A DNA stretch of 64,000 nucleotides from Cinnamomum chago. Its lineage: Eukaryota; Streptophyta; Magnoliopsida; Laurales; Lauraceae. The notes under the pieces were generated by a model. It was not told where the DNA came from. It saw nothing but the letters and a program-made list of their open reading frames with translations, and did not search any database. The number at the start of each line of letters is the position of its first letter. The first letter of the stretch is position 1. Location of the stretch: contig CP142459.1 of the NCBI GenBank assembly GCA_038049695.1, positions 68,998,001 through 69,062,000 of the forward strand, in the 5' to 3' direction. Shown in pieces: positions 34,239 to 46,107 of this stretch. The position numbers and the translations under genes were made by a program.

Positions 34239-37200
34239 AAAATGCTTCAAACACTTCATGACAAGAGACGGGTGGGTCGGTGGGTGGGTGTGGGGTGAAT
34301 ACATCCAAAGAAAAAACTATTTTCTATGGAAAGTTCTATTTTTCAGGACATGGAGGTCATGAGCATGCATTATTTTCTTGCCACGATTATCCACACTTTA
34401 TAATAGGAATAAATAATATTTGAATGAATTAATAATCTACAAAATTAGGGTTATCATAGGAAGGTTTTTCTAGGACCATGGGCTGGGGCCAAGATTACAA
34501 GTCAAGCCCATTTAATGGAATTTTATATTATGGAGTTCATACATGCTTCTTAGATTCACAAAGCTCTTCTTTAATTTGGTATAATGTCGTAAAATATTAA
34601 TTCCAGAAATGTTTAGATGAGCACCATATGGTTCTCAAGTCCACCATATTTAATTTCTAAGCCACCAGCTGGCCACCTACAGTCAAATTATGTTCTCACA
34701 CACTATCCCACTGGGAATTGCTAGAAGCTAGACTTTGACTCTTTTTAAGCCTGTACTCCTTGTTAAATTTTAATTAAAAAATAATGACTTCTAAAAACGC
34801 ACCCCACCCGATGAAGAAGAATAAGCTGAATCCGCTAGAGAAATCCATCGTTGTCATTTGTTTTAGGATAACTTATTTAATGAAACTGAATCTTTTGCAA
34901 TTCGCCCATTGAGATATTTCAAAGGTTTTTTTTTTTTTTTTTATGGGGATGAAGAGCTAATATGTGTTTTTAAGATGGAAGAAAAAGAGTTTCAAAGGGA
35001 GAATAAAAAGTGATTTTTGATGGAATAAAATGCCTGTGATATGGTTTTTTTTTTTTTATAATGAAAGAAAGACATGAAGTATCTGATTCTTAAAAGCCTA
35101 TTTCAAATAGTAAATTCGTCTAATCAAAAGGTTTATTTGTAAAATATTTATTCTACACAGATCTTCTATCCACATATCATTTTTTTTTTTACACTAAAGA
35201 TCCACGTATCTATTACACAAGGATAAGATTTGTGGGACAGGACTTGAATAAATTGGGCTGAACACAATGGAACTTGTCTTTGATGGAAAATCGTTTTCAT
35301 GTTACTGTGGCCAGTGGCCAGTGAGGATGCGAAAGGAGCGACCGGACAATCTTTTTTTTTTCTTCTAACCATGGACTACTGGTGGGAACACTAGTCACTA
35401 GACCGAGACCTACATGCCTTGGGGATCAACCAGTGCCCCCTTGGCCACTGGTTCTAATACATTTCTCAGATAAACCCATGTATTCATTTTATCGTTCATG
35501 CTAAAAGTTGGAAAGGGCGAAGCCCAATGAAGGAATGCCTTAATCTCCATTCATTCATTCACCTAGTCTCGATCCACATTACTATTTAATGCACCCATCT
35601 AATTCATTTACTCAATTCATATATTACCAATAAAATTAAAGCAAAGGCCACTCAAGGGGAGGGAGAGGCTGATTGATCCCTCTCTCTCTCTCTCTCACAC
35701 ACACACATTCATCATTCCATTTCATCTTCTTGTGTGGGATTTTCGACAACTCTCATTTAATTTTCCTTGGCTTGCGTTCTTTTCCACTACTGGAGAATCA
35801 GATTTCTGTCGCAATGATGGTCTAACCTGTAACCTCAGAAGGAGAGAGGAGTCTAATAAGAGAAGAAAGAGAAGAAGAAAAAAAGGACAAAGCCCCAACA
35901 AACAACCTCATACATATGGAGACCTGACCCTCTCTCTCTCCTCTTCCTCTCTTCCTCTCTTCATAACGCAGCTACAATGAAATTCGTCTCTGCATTCTGC
36001 TGGGCCCACTGCTGCCGGTGTGTGTCAATATGTCCACATTTTTCAAACCACCCATCCTTCATATTCTTATATATTTTGAAGATGCGAGCGAGCTCTATTG
36101 TCACTACTCACTAGAGTGGTTCGTTTTTCAACCATTGGCTGGTTGACATGTGGAGATTTTAATGCAAAAGATGAGTGAAGGGTTGGTAGCTCTTTCTTTG
36201 TTTCTTTGTGTTAATAGAAGTTTTTGGAAACTTGATTTACGCGTAAATGATGTTTTAAAGTTTTAAGATATCTAATACAATATGGAGAATATTTATGTGC
36301 ATCAATTTATTATCCTATAGTGAGGGACACTTACATAATTAAAAATATTCATGTGCAAAAGAAAAAAAAATTAAATATAATCTTATGCAGAAAAATAATA
36401 TTTACATACAAAGAGGGATTGGGTTCCCTTACTCTAAATAGGTGGATATGTTCAAATTTAATGACCAAACATTAAGGGCAGTACAAGTTACTGTATGCCT
36501 GAATCTAAGGGCTAGTGCAAGTGGCTTTATCCAAAGTAAATGACAAAACATTAAAGACTTAAAATCTCAACACCATCCAAACAAAGGCGGATGCAAGGAT
36601 CGTACATAAGAAAATGGAGAGGCACTTTTTCCCTTCCTCGGTAGGACTACAGGCCTACAACACTTAAATTTGATAAATGAAGAAGATTAAAAAAAAAAAA
36701 AAAAACAAGCATGTTCTTTGGGGTGATATTCTCTTGCAAATGATTTGGAATATGCATGTGAACGGGTGACATTGTCATGGTAAGCAATGGGCGGACTAGG
36801 ATTTTTGTTTGAGGGGTGTTGGACAAAACATGCAATTGAGTCTCCCAACAGATCTAAGGAGTTATATGTGGGTTTTGGGGGAGGACGTAAGACTTTTATG
36901 TGAATTTTAAAAGGAGATTTTCATTATGATTTTAGAGCCAAGATTTTTATTATGATTTTAGAAACAGCCAGATATCCCCCCCCCCCCCCCCCCCCAATAG
37001 TTGTACTTGGTTTCACCGCTAGTGATAATGGTAGGGACTGAAAAATTCAAAAGGAATCCCATTATCCCTTCCCAGCATATTGATTGGGCCTTAATTTGCC
37101 TCCTTAACATTCGGATCAACACTACTACAAGAAGATGTCCAGTAAGAGAAAATTTTCGAATCCTTCATACTAATTTAATGCATTTTCCAATCACATTTAT

Positions 37201-38590
37201 TACTGATAATTGTTGTTATTTGTTTATGTCGGTAGAGGACTGGATACCTACATCTGTATTTCATTGGAAATTGAATTTACTCAGCTGTGTATTAGCATTA
37301 AATGCTGTAATGTTAGCACCAATTATTCATTTTCTGATCTGATCATCCATGCTCCATCACTGCCAATGGAAGAGATGGGCCATGGAGGATGCATGATCCT
37401 AGCCGTCCATGCCCACCTGTCCAATGAGGGACGGAACTTACAAGGATATTTTATCATCTACACACCTGCCCGTTTAAGACTCAGAATAATAAACTGGGCA
37501 GTTGGAAACGCATGTCAGGTTTAATGGCCCACCTATGCTACGGCCTCCAATTCCTAGACAAATTCTAATTGCAATCATTATTTTTTGGAGGGAGTGGTGG
37601 ACTCATTCAGGCAGGCACTGTTTGCTTTTCTCTTGGCATGTCCTTTGAGATCAGATGAAGGGCGTTTTTTTTTTTTTTTGTATAATTCCACAAGATTAAT
37701 TATACATCACCTTGGTAAAAAATATATATATAGAGAAGGGACAAGACCATCTAGGGTTGAGATTGCACAATGAACGCATCAAATGGTTTGGATCATAATA
37801 TTTATATACTCAATATATTTAATGGATAGATTGTTTCAAGGGGGTTTTCCTAAAGTGTCACCAATAGCCGTTGATTTTCGCACTTGATGAACAAAGTCAA
37901 GATATTTTTCCAAACATTCTCCTACTACACCATTTTTGCAATATTACAAAGTTATTTATTGAATTATACAATATCTCATAAAATTGCACTTTTTTCTTGG
38001 TATTTCAATACCTGTTTCCATTAATCTAATAAAACCATGCAATGTTCCAAAAATGAAGTGGAAACGCCTGAAAAAATATTTTACTTTGGCCACCATGCGT
38101 GGAAATCAACGGCAAGGGGACAGTACCCGAAAAAAACCTTTATTTCAAGTAATTGAAATCTTAGGGATTTTGTGTTTTTATAATTAATTGAAATTGAAAA
38201 ATCAAAGAGAAATATTTAAAATTGACAATCAAATAATTCCTCTTCTAAAAATCATGTTTGCAATAAACATAAATAAAGAATACACCACTACACCTCAACT
38301 TTTTACCTTGTCCAGGAAGAGGACTAAAAAAAAAAAGTTTTACATCTTTTTCCCTTCCGTACACAATGGACGTGGTTTTCCATAGGGTGGAATGTGATGT
38401 TCGGATAAGGGGTCTATGGAGGAATGACACGTTCTGAGAATGCAGAGAGAAAGCTTCCAAACAAGGGAAACTTTTCAATTGAGGAAAAATTTTCATGGCT
38501 GTAAATTCCTTTTGTCCGTGTCGTTCTTTCGCTCTCATTTATAAAGTGGGGTAGAGGAGGAATGATGATGGGAATTCCTGCAGTCGTCTG

Positions 38591-38627
<37 letters not shown>

Positions 38628-39705
38628 GAAGGAATGATGACTGAGGAGAAAGGCTGGGAAGATCCCCTACAGAAAGCACTCTACTGAAAATACTCATACT
38701 CTGCATTTATGTGAGGGTTGGATTTGCAGTTCTCTTGCAGAAGCTTTTTATTACTGTAATAGTGTTTTATGGTTTTAGTTTTCCTTCTCTCTCTCTCTGC
38801 TGCTCCTGCTGCAGTGTAAAAAGTAAGCAGAGCCGCTGTAGCGTGGGCGTCGAGGACGCCGGTTTCTTTGCTGTGGGCAGGCTCTGCATTGAAGAGCGTG
38901 ATCGTATATGATTCAAAATGGGCAATAGACAAAGGTGCAGAGCCTTTGGATCCGTTGCCTCGTGCTCACGGATATGAAATTCTGGTTTGCATCTCTAAAA
39001 TTAATATAAGTGAATCTTACTTGAAACTTATGAGTTAGATCTCATTCCTGTTTGACCGCAAGCATTTTCTAATATATTCAATACTAGGCAACCAACCGTA
39101 AGTATTTTCCAAATCTAAATTTTGGAAAACAATATTTGAAGAATTTAATTATTTTAGATGGAAATTTCCAAATGCTTACAATCAAACAAGCACTTTGAAG
39201 CACTTCTTCATATTAGTGTAAAGGAGTTTGCACACTGAAATTTGCTCTATGCTGACTTATATGATTCAAAATGTTAAAGCTTGTATACGTAAAAGTTATG
39301 TATAAAAATATCGAGTGAGGCCTTCTATTTAAATGGAGTGAGGCCTCTTTCTGAGTGACTACTTTGATATAATGCAGTTTGGATGGCTCATAGGCATTCT
39401 CATGCAAGTTTTTTAACCTCTATCTCAGGCCTATCTCTACCTTGGCACAATGGTTTAAACCAATTGTTTGGATCATTAGGTCATGAATTCAAAAAACAGC
39501 AAACAAAAGAGAAAAACCTCATGCCCCACAAGTGATGCATGTATTTTGGAAGGAGAAATATCAATGATTTACATCCGATAAATGAGACCGCACAAGCAAT
39601 ATAACAAAAGTCAGGTGACAGGAGTGGCAGTTTTCATATAAATTTTCCAGTACTAATATTGTCCCATCTTGTCCTCTCTTTGTGAATCCAGATATTTCAT
39701 GGCCT
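34239..39705. other. Intergenic, no gene seen
   Basis: AT-rich DNA with a CT/CA run at about 35681-35707, a C20 run at 36976-36995 and a (GA)n run at 38595-38624. At 37118 the word CACTACTACAAGAAG resembles a CACTA-type terminus but has no partner. A SINE-like head (cttggcacaatggttt..., about 39441) is weakly suggested. Many short open frames show no protein features. Confidence 0.5.
36976..36995 (+). repeat. Homopolymer of 20 C
   Basis: An uninterrupted C20 run, the second long G/C homopolymer in the window. Its length is unreliable in sequencing. Confidence 0.95.
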
Positions 39706-39715
39706 CATATAGAAG

Positions 39716-39930
39716 GAAATAGATCCCCTGTTTCGTCCAAATAGGGGAGCCTTATTTGGACGAATCAGGAGAGCCCTGTTTGGACGAATCAGGGGTCGCC
39801 ACATGCAGGGGCGGATGAAAGGGAAAAGCAAGTTCTCTTTTCTCCGCCCCCCTTCCGCTCCTACACGTGTAACCCCCTGATTCATCCAAATAGGGCTCTC
39901 CTGTTTGGACAAAACAGGGGATCCGGATCC
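39716..39930. mobile_element. Mutator-like MITE, 215 bp
   Basis: Flanked by the perfect 10-bp direct repeat CATATAGAAG (39706-39715 and 39931-39940); 9-10 bp is the Mutator-type duplication size. The arms are inverted: the left has gatcccctgtttcgtccaaa and the right, in reverse complement, ggatcccctgttttgtccaa. Within each arm the phrase tttggac(g)aa.cagg recurs, so the arms contain nested copies. The centre (about 39800-39870) is GC-rich. No ORF of its own. Confidence 0.88.
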
Positions 39931-40830
39931 CATATAGAAGTATCGTACATGAGCCCTATAAATACAATAAATGGGGTACCTCACAGCCTAAATCGGTCAA
40001 GTTTCGCTTCAATTGAGTTTGGTTGAATATCATATTTTTGAACTACCACTTGGGTGGGGTTAATCCTAACTTTGATTAGAGTATAATTGGGCTCAACTCT
40101 GACTAAAGTGAAGTTTGACCCAATTTGTTCAATCATCAAGGCAATAATGATATTGAGAAGTTTGGATTTTTTAAGGCAGACTTTACAATAGATTTTACAT
40201 GCAAACACATTATATGCAAGCCTGGACATTGATAAAGCATGGTAGGGGTTGATACAAGCTCACATCCTAAAAGTAGGGCTCAAATAGATTTCTAAACCTT
40301 ACATAAATTCATTAGTGTGGCTCACCTTTGAAATACTCACCACTTAAAAGTCATTGTACACCTTATTTGTTATCATGATTCAGACATCAACAGCTTGATG
40401 ATGGATACTAACTCTGATTTTCATAATGATAAGACAAGTTGTTATAATGATTTTGAGAGATTCACATTTCAAATATAGGCTCTATTGATGGATTCATGGA
40501 ATTGACCTCAAAGAATTCTCCTTGTCCAAACGCTCCGAGATTAATGTCAGCCTGACTCAATTGATATATGGGTGGAGCCTTGTCTTGACCCAAAAGTGAC
40601 TCTCCAAAGCTAAGAAGAAGAGAAATTACTTTCTTTCTCCTAGTACAACAATTTCCATCAACCACAAGGATAAGTCACGTGGCAATCACATGACACTTCT
40701 GTCACAGTCCAAGCTAGACCTTGTTGACAAAATAAATAGCAGAAAACCTAGCTGGGTGCCACTAATACTAAAAGCTTTCTTTCCCTACTACCAGTACTAG
40801 TAAATCACAAGGGGTTCGTGGAGCAGGACC

Positions 40831-41019
40831 ATGGTTAATTTCTCTCTTTTCATAGCTAGACGTCTTGGTATTGATCCCAGGTTTTCCACTTTTTAAGAAC
40901 GCAAGGTTGAATGCACTAGTGCTACTATCTGGAGGCCGCATGGGTTTTACCCGACTTCAGTTTGAGCCCTGAGGGATTAGTCCAGCCAAAAAAATTGGAA
41001 ACCCTCTTAGCAAAAAAAT
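40831..41019 (+). mobile_element. SINE-like retroposon, copy 2
   Basis: Contains gtcttggtattgatcccagg (B-box-like, 40862-40881), gcactagtgctactatctgg, gggattagtccagcc and a 3' end tggaaaccctcttagc followed by A7. This is block-for-block the same as the copy at 7701-7894, with about one change in five. The 5' boundary is approximate. Confidence 0.58.
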
Positions 41020-41872
41020 ACTACCACTACTAGTAGTTTATTTTATTTCATTTAAAGTTAGGTGTCCCCAGGCAAGAAATTGGAACGGATTAAATAATTT
41101 GAAACCATTCATGTCCTATGTGACAGACCCAGAATTCAATTTCAATGCCATTCTTTCTCTCGGCATCATATATAGCACACGTTGGCACATTGACAATGAA
41201 CACTCTTTGACATTAGCCATTATTAATTTTATAGTTATGAAAACCTGATCGAACCCAGTTCGATTCGCAGCAGTGTCTTGGAATGTTGGGTATACCTAAT
41301 CCATTCAACTGGTCAAAAGACCTGTTAGATCCGTCTAAACCAATAAAAAGCAAGCATTTGGTGAACACCGAAAATCTTGCACGGCACCATAGGAAATTCC
41401 TACAGCAAAACTCCCCTAATAGTACTCTTTAATATACCCATTGATTTTATATAAAAACCTGGTCATACCAAGTTTGATTGGAGCCATTGCCTTGGAATGT
41501 TGGGTCCAACCTAAACCATTCAATGTTCAAACATACGTTTTTTTTTCTTTAATCCAACCAAGGGAGTGGGGACCCAATAGAGAGCCCACCCAAGCGAGAA
41601 AAAGGCACACACACATGTTAGATCTCGGTCTAAATAAATAAAAAAAATGCGACCATCAGAGCAGAATGAACAAATACGTTTGGTGGGTTTTGGATTCATC
41701 ACAATGTTTTCTTTTTATCTCTTTTCTTTTGTAATTATAATGCCATGTTTATTTGGAGCTAATGGTTTAATATCAAGTCTGATATTTTAAAACATTAATT
41801 AAAATTCCATATGTACAGTAGGGATCATATGAGGTTTTGATTAAGAGAATCTTGAGTTGAAAGAGTAAAACT

Positions 41873-42112
41873 CTACAATGGAACTCACCTAATGAAAATT
41901 CAAATCATTAGGAATGATTGCACTTCTAGTGTATGAAGTATCATCTAATATGCTTCACCCTTATGAGATTAGCTCCTAAGAATTGGATAGCCTACACAAT
42001 GAAGCTCACCTAATGAAAATTCAAGTCGTTAAAAATAATTGCACTTCTAGTGTATGGGGTTTCTTCTAATATCTTTCACCTTATGAGATTAGCTCCTAAG
42101 AATTTGATGCCC
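41873..42112. repeat. Tandem duplication, about 120-bp unit
   Basis: Two adjoining copies share ctcacctaatgaaaattcaa, attgcacttctagtgtatg and atgagattagctcctaagaa at a spacing of about 120 bp. Confidence 0.88.
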
Positions 42113-42898
42113 CCTACAAATTTTCAACCCTGAGTTGATGACTCTACTCTTGACCTCTTGAATGGAAGCCCCTTTCTCTGAAGTCATAAGATTTCTGTAG
42201 GAAGTAGCCAAATCTACCCCTCTACTTCGAATTTCATGTTGGTACGTATTTCAGAATGATCTCTCTTTATATGGTGGGAGTTCTAGAATCCATCTCAGAA
42301 GGTTCGTGTCAGAAATACCATTAAAAAAAAAGGTTCCTTTCAGAAACTCCCATCACTGAAAATTTACCCAGATCTTAGGAATCCTTGCATTTCAGAAATC
42401 GTTGCAACATTCCAAACTCAACATATGCCAATGGGATTCAAAAAAATCCCAGACAATTTCACGAATCTCACAAGCCAGTGGTAATTGATACCAAGCAGGC
42501 ATTGGCATTTTCCTTCACGGGTAAAACCGCATTCCCCAATCAACCTGTCAGATGAACAACGAAACACTTGTGCTTCTCTGTCTGTTTTTTTTTTGGCTAC
42601 ATCGGGGATTCGTACTTACACTCTCTATTCACATACGAATGTTCCTAACCTACTGAATTACAGTTGATAAACCACTTTTGTTTTCAATTTCTTATCCTCT
42701 ATGTTTGAGGATCAATCCCACATCTGAACTTCAATACTCCCAAACAAAAGTAGATTTGTCATGTGAATCGTTCTTGCTAGGTAGTTCCTTTGGCTTGTGT
42801 TAATGCAGCACAACTCGTGGACAGTAGGCTTTCTCTAGGCCTTTAATCCATTAGATTTGGTATTGTACTCCACCCTTTCTGGCCCTGCCCAGAACAGG

Positions 42899-43226
42899 TG
42901 TTGAGATCAACGTCCACCCTCACTCCTGAGCGGTCATAATTGTGATCGAGCACTCACCCTCACCATAAAACTATTATTGTGTCATTTCCTATCACCAGTT
43001 GGTTTTGGGATAAGTGATAGCTCAATGGGGTATAAGATCCTACAAGTGGTATCAGAGCATGGTAGGTCGGGTGTTCGAATCACCGAACACGTGTTTTGCG
43101 CGTTCGCAGCAGGAGTCGCGGCGGGTGTGCCATTGAGGGAGGGATTGTTGAGGTCAACGTCCACCCTCACTCCTGAGCGGTCATAATTGTGGTCGAGCAC
43201 TCACCCTCACCATAAAACTATTGTTG
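42899..43226 (+). mobile_element. TRIM-like element, family A, copy 1
   Basis: The first terminal repeat is 42899-43044 (146 bp), starting TGTTGAGATCAACGTCCACC and ending ATCCTACA. Two bases later comes TGGTATCAGAGC (43047-43058), the standard plant initiator-methionine tRNA primer site. The interior is only about 100 bp and non-coding. A purine tract (gagggaggga) precedes the second repeat, which starts TGTTGAGGTCAACGTCC at 43146 but matches only to about 43226. This is the architecture of a terminal-repeat retrotransposon in miniature. No clear target duplication, probably because the right repeat is cut short. Confidence 0.8.
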
Positions 43227-45659
43227 GTTTTGTATTTGAGAAAACTTGTAGTTTTACTTTCTATTCTACAATGCTATCTTGTCTAAGAATACATATTGCT
43301 CTAGTTATAGTATTATTTGAAACTTATTCCCTGGAACTATTCTAACAACTAGCTACTCCAACAGGTTCTTATCATCAGTTCAAATGTTTATTTGTTCCAG
43401 CTCTTCTTGTGGGAGCGAGTCTTCATTTGTAACTTCATTATGTGGGACCTCTTGGTCAATTGACTTTTTTTTTTTTTTTGGTAAAATGGTCAATTGACTT
43501 GGTATCTTCTACACCCACAACTCCAACTCCAAAATCCTCCTAATTTACAAATCCCAATTCTGACTTTGAACTAATCAAACAGAGAAATCTTGGTCCAACC
43601 CACGTTTTTAGCCTTGAAGAATTAATAAACGGATAGGCTACTTAGATATGCATTTATTGGCCTGCCTAAGACCAAACTTAGCCCCACATTACAACAGCAA
43701 CAGCATATAATGTAACAAGTCCGAAATTATAAGTAAAATAAAGAAGAAGTTCCTTATTCAACTAATTTAAAATGTGAATCTTGGAAGAACATTTGTCCAA
43801 AAACGAAGGAAAATAAATTGTAAAAAGGATGGTGCCAAACTTCTTATGCTGTTCAAGTGTTAACCAACTCTGTTGGATAGTCATCAAACAAGGAAAAAAA
43901 CTCAACAGTCATAACTAGAAAAGCATCTGCAGCTCCAAGATCACAGCTCGGAATCTGTTTCCCAGTTGAAATAGATGGACAGTTCTGTAGGAAATACGGC
44001 TTTGAAAAACTGGAGTTCAAATTTTACAAGCCATCTCAAGAAACCAAGGGAGTCTGACCAATCAAATATTGGCAACAAATTGTGACCAAAGTTTCCAATT
44101 TCTGTGAAGTTATTTATGTGTAAACCTATTAAGCCAAAAGAGTTATATTAGTCTAGAGCCAGACCACAATTAGCTGCAAATTAGATTGACCAGCAATCCA
44201 TCTTCTAACTGAAATTGTCAATGGATTAGCTTTGTATCATCCATTGGTCAGAATAGCCTCGGACTAATTGACCAACAAGAAAAGATATTTTTTGTGATGC
44301 ATCAGTAACAAGATCATGGTTCTCAACGCACCATCCAGCTAACCAATCTGGGACAGCAGAAAGCATGAAAAGATTAAAGAAGAAGATCACCAACCTCAAC
44401 ATAATAACAAAAACCTAAATCCAGAAGGTAAAAACTAGGAAAAGTCCCAGAGAGAAACTAAACTTTGTATTATTCCTAATAGCAACATGCAATGTCTTAT
44501 CTTTACAAAAAAAAAGAATATGAAAAAAAAAAAAAAGAAGAAGAAGAAAGAAAAGAAAAATACAATGTCTTGTATTTAAACTCAATACTCTTAACTTTCA
44601 AGAAATAGAAAAAATTACCAAAAAAAAGTAATATTTTCTAATTTTCTAATTACATAAAAGCCCTTGAACCAAACTCTAAATTATGTTTCATGAATTTTCA
44701 CAAAATTCAAACTCAATATGGAATCAAAAGCCTCTAAATAAGCAGAATAGAAAATTACTATAAAATGCAAATCTTGCACTGCTGTGTTTTAACCTTCAAA
44801 ATAGTCTCATTTTTTGCTCCTCTTATTTTTTGTCATGGGTCCCATGTTGAGTCAATCTAATCTTTTCACACACTATCCTCCAATGAATAGTCACAAGTAC
44901 AAGATTGACAGTCATCCAACTTTCAATCACCGTTGGATTGAAATCATGATACAATGATGCCTCTAAACCATTAAAATTTAGGGTCATGGATCAAAAGGTC
45001 AGGATGATCTAATCGACTCAAGATCTTTACATATATGTAGGCCTCATATGGATCTTTTCATCCAATAAACTTTCATGATCATCATGAATCATAGTAGGCC
45101 CAACTAAAATGGGTGTTTTCTCTTAAAAAAATGTCCGAACGCTCCTCTATATATATATCTATATATATTTTGCAAAGCATGTGGTGGCGAACCCAGTAGT
45201 GTCTAATGGTTGGAATAAAGGGCCACGAACAACATCCAGGGATCCCTTAAATTGGGCTGAGATTCATGTAATGGTGGTTTTAAAGCAAGTTTTGTAATTG
45301 AAGCTACAAGGAGAAACTGTACATATATAGTCATTAGAGATTGCTGACTCACTCCTCAATTAGCATATTTCTATCATGGGTGACCTATGACTAATTAATA
45401 GGCAAGTTGTCCCTTCTCTGGCTTGTGGAAATGAGATTCTAAGGTCTTTATCTCATTTAGGTTTCAAATAAGTTTGTTTTATGAACGTACTTGATATTAG
45501 TTGCAGGATCAGCATCACTCTTCTGCAATTCACAGTATACTTTATGTACCAGTACTATGTAGGAACTGTTTCCTGATCATTGTGTTTGAGCAGCTTTTGG
45601 TTTTCTTTGCTTCTTCATTTCCATCCCACAGGTAATTGAGTTAATCAGAACTGGCTGCA
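43227..45659. other. Intergenic, no gene seen
   Basis: AT-rich. A T17 run near 43467-43482 is bracketed by two copies of ggtcaattgact. A-rich/GA-rich stretches occur around 44506-44565 and a short AT run near 45151-45171. It runs up to the CTGCA target duplication (45655-45659) of the copia element. No gene is recognised. Confidence 0.5.
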
Positions 45660-46095
45660 TGTTGGAATAGTTAGTTTTGCTTGCAATGAATAAGCAAACA
45701 ACAAAGGAGAAAAAACAAGAACAGTAGCAAATGTTGCTGAAATTGTCTACATTTCATTGAATAATCAGATGCTTAAATAACAGAATTTCAGAGATGTAGC
45801 AAGACACGTTTGTATCCATGACTAACAAACTCCTAATTTGTTGCCTTTAACAGCTACATGCATTTACTAACTGAAAATGAGAAACTAACTCCTAAAGACT
45901 TGGTAAAAACAAATACGTGCTGCTTAAACTATCTTGCAGCCCTCAAACATGTTCAGCACCACTTCTTACACACGTTCTCCTCACTGCAGCCTCAATTCCA
46001 CATGTGCAGCCACTTGGTAATGCCAGATCAGCATCCTTCAGTAACACTGCAGCTTCCTGAAGTTGCTCTTGCAGCTGCTGAGGCATAATCCAACA
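45660..46095 (-). repeat. 3' LTR of copia element
   Basis: 436 bp; on the minus strand it runs TGTTGGATTATGCC ... CTATTCCAACA. It differs from the 5' LTR at three sites near 45814, 45840 and 46090. A 76-codon plus-strand frame in both LTRs is a shadow and not a gene. Confidence 0.96.
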
Positions 46096-46107
46096 CTCCT
46101 CCTTGCT

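Larger units (their letters stand above)
39941..42898. other. Intergenic with SINE-like copy and local duplications
   Basis: No gene. It holds the SINE-like copy at about 40831-41019, a diverged direct repeat (41228-41310 with 41447-41525, sharing aaaacctg.tc and ttggaatgttgggt), and a tandem pair of about 120 bp at 41873-42112. Confidence 0.5.

Noticed and set aside
37115..37132. CACTA-type terminus CACTACTACAAGAAG
   Set aside because: No inverted partner or 3-bp duplication within several kb; chance cannot be excluded.
38560..38900. Possible microRNA or small gene near the GA repeat
   Set aside because: No known mature miRNA sequence and no convincing stem were found; the open frames lack protein features.
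39441..39500. tRNA-like or SINE head (cttggcacaatggttt ... ggtcatgaattca)
   Set aside because: Only a loose A/B-box likeness, with no matching copy in the window and no cloverleaf.
42977..43200. Opposed ORFs of about 70 codons
   Set aside because: They lie inside the family A TRIM element, whose repeats and primer site explain the sequence.
45858..46088. 76-codon ORF, repeated at 54405-54635
   Set aside because: Identical because it lies in the two copia LTRs, on the strand opposite to the element; not a duplicated gene.
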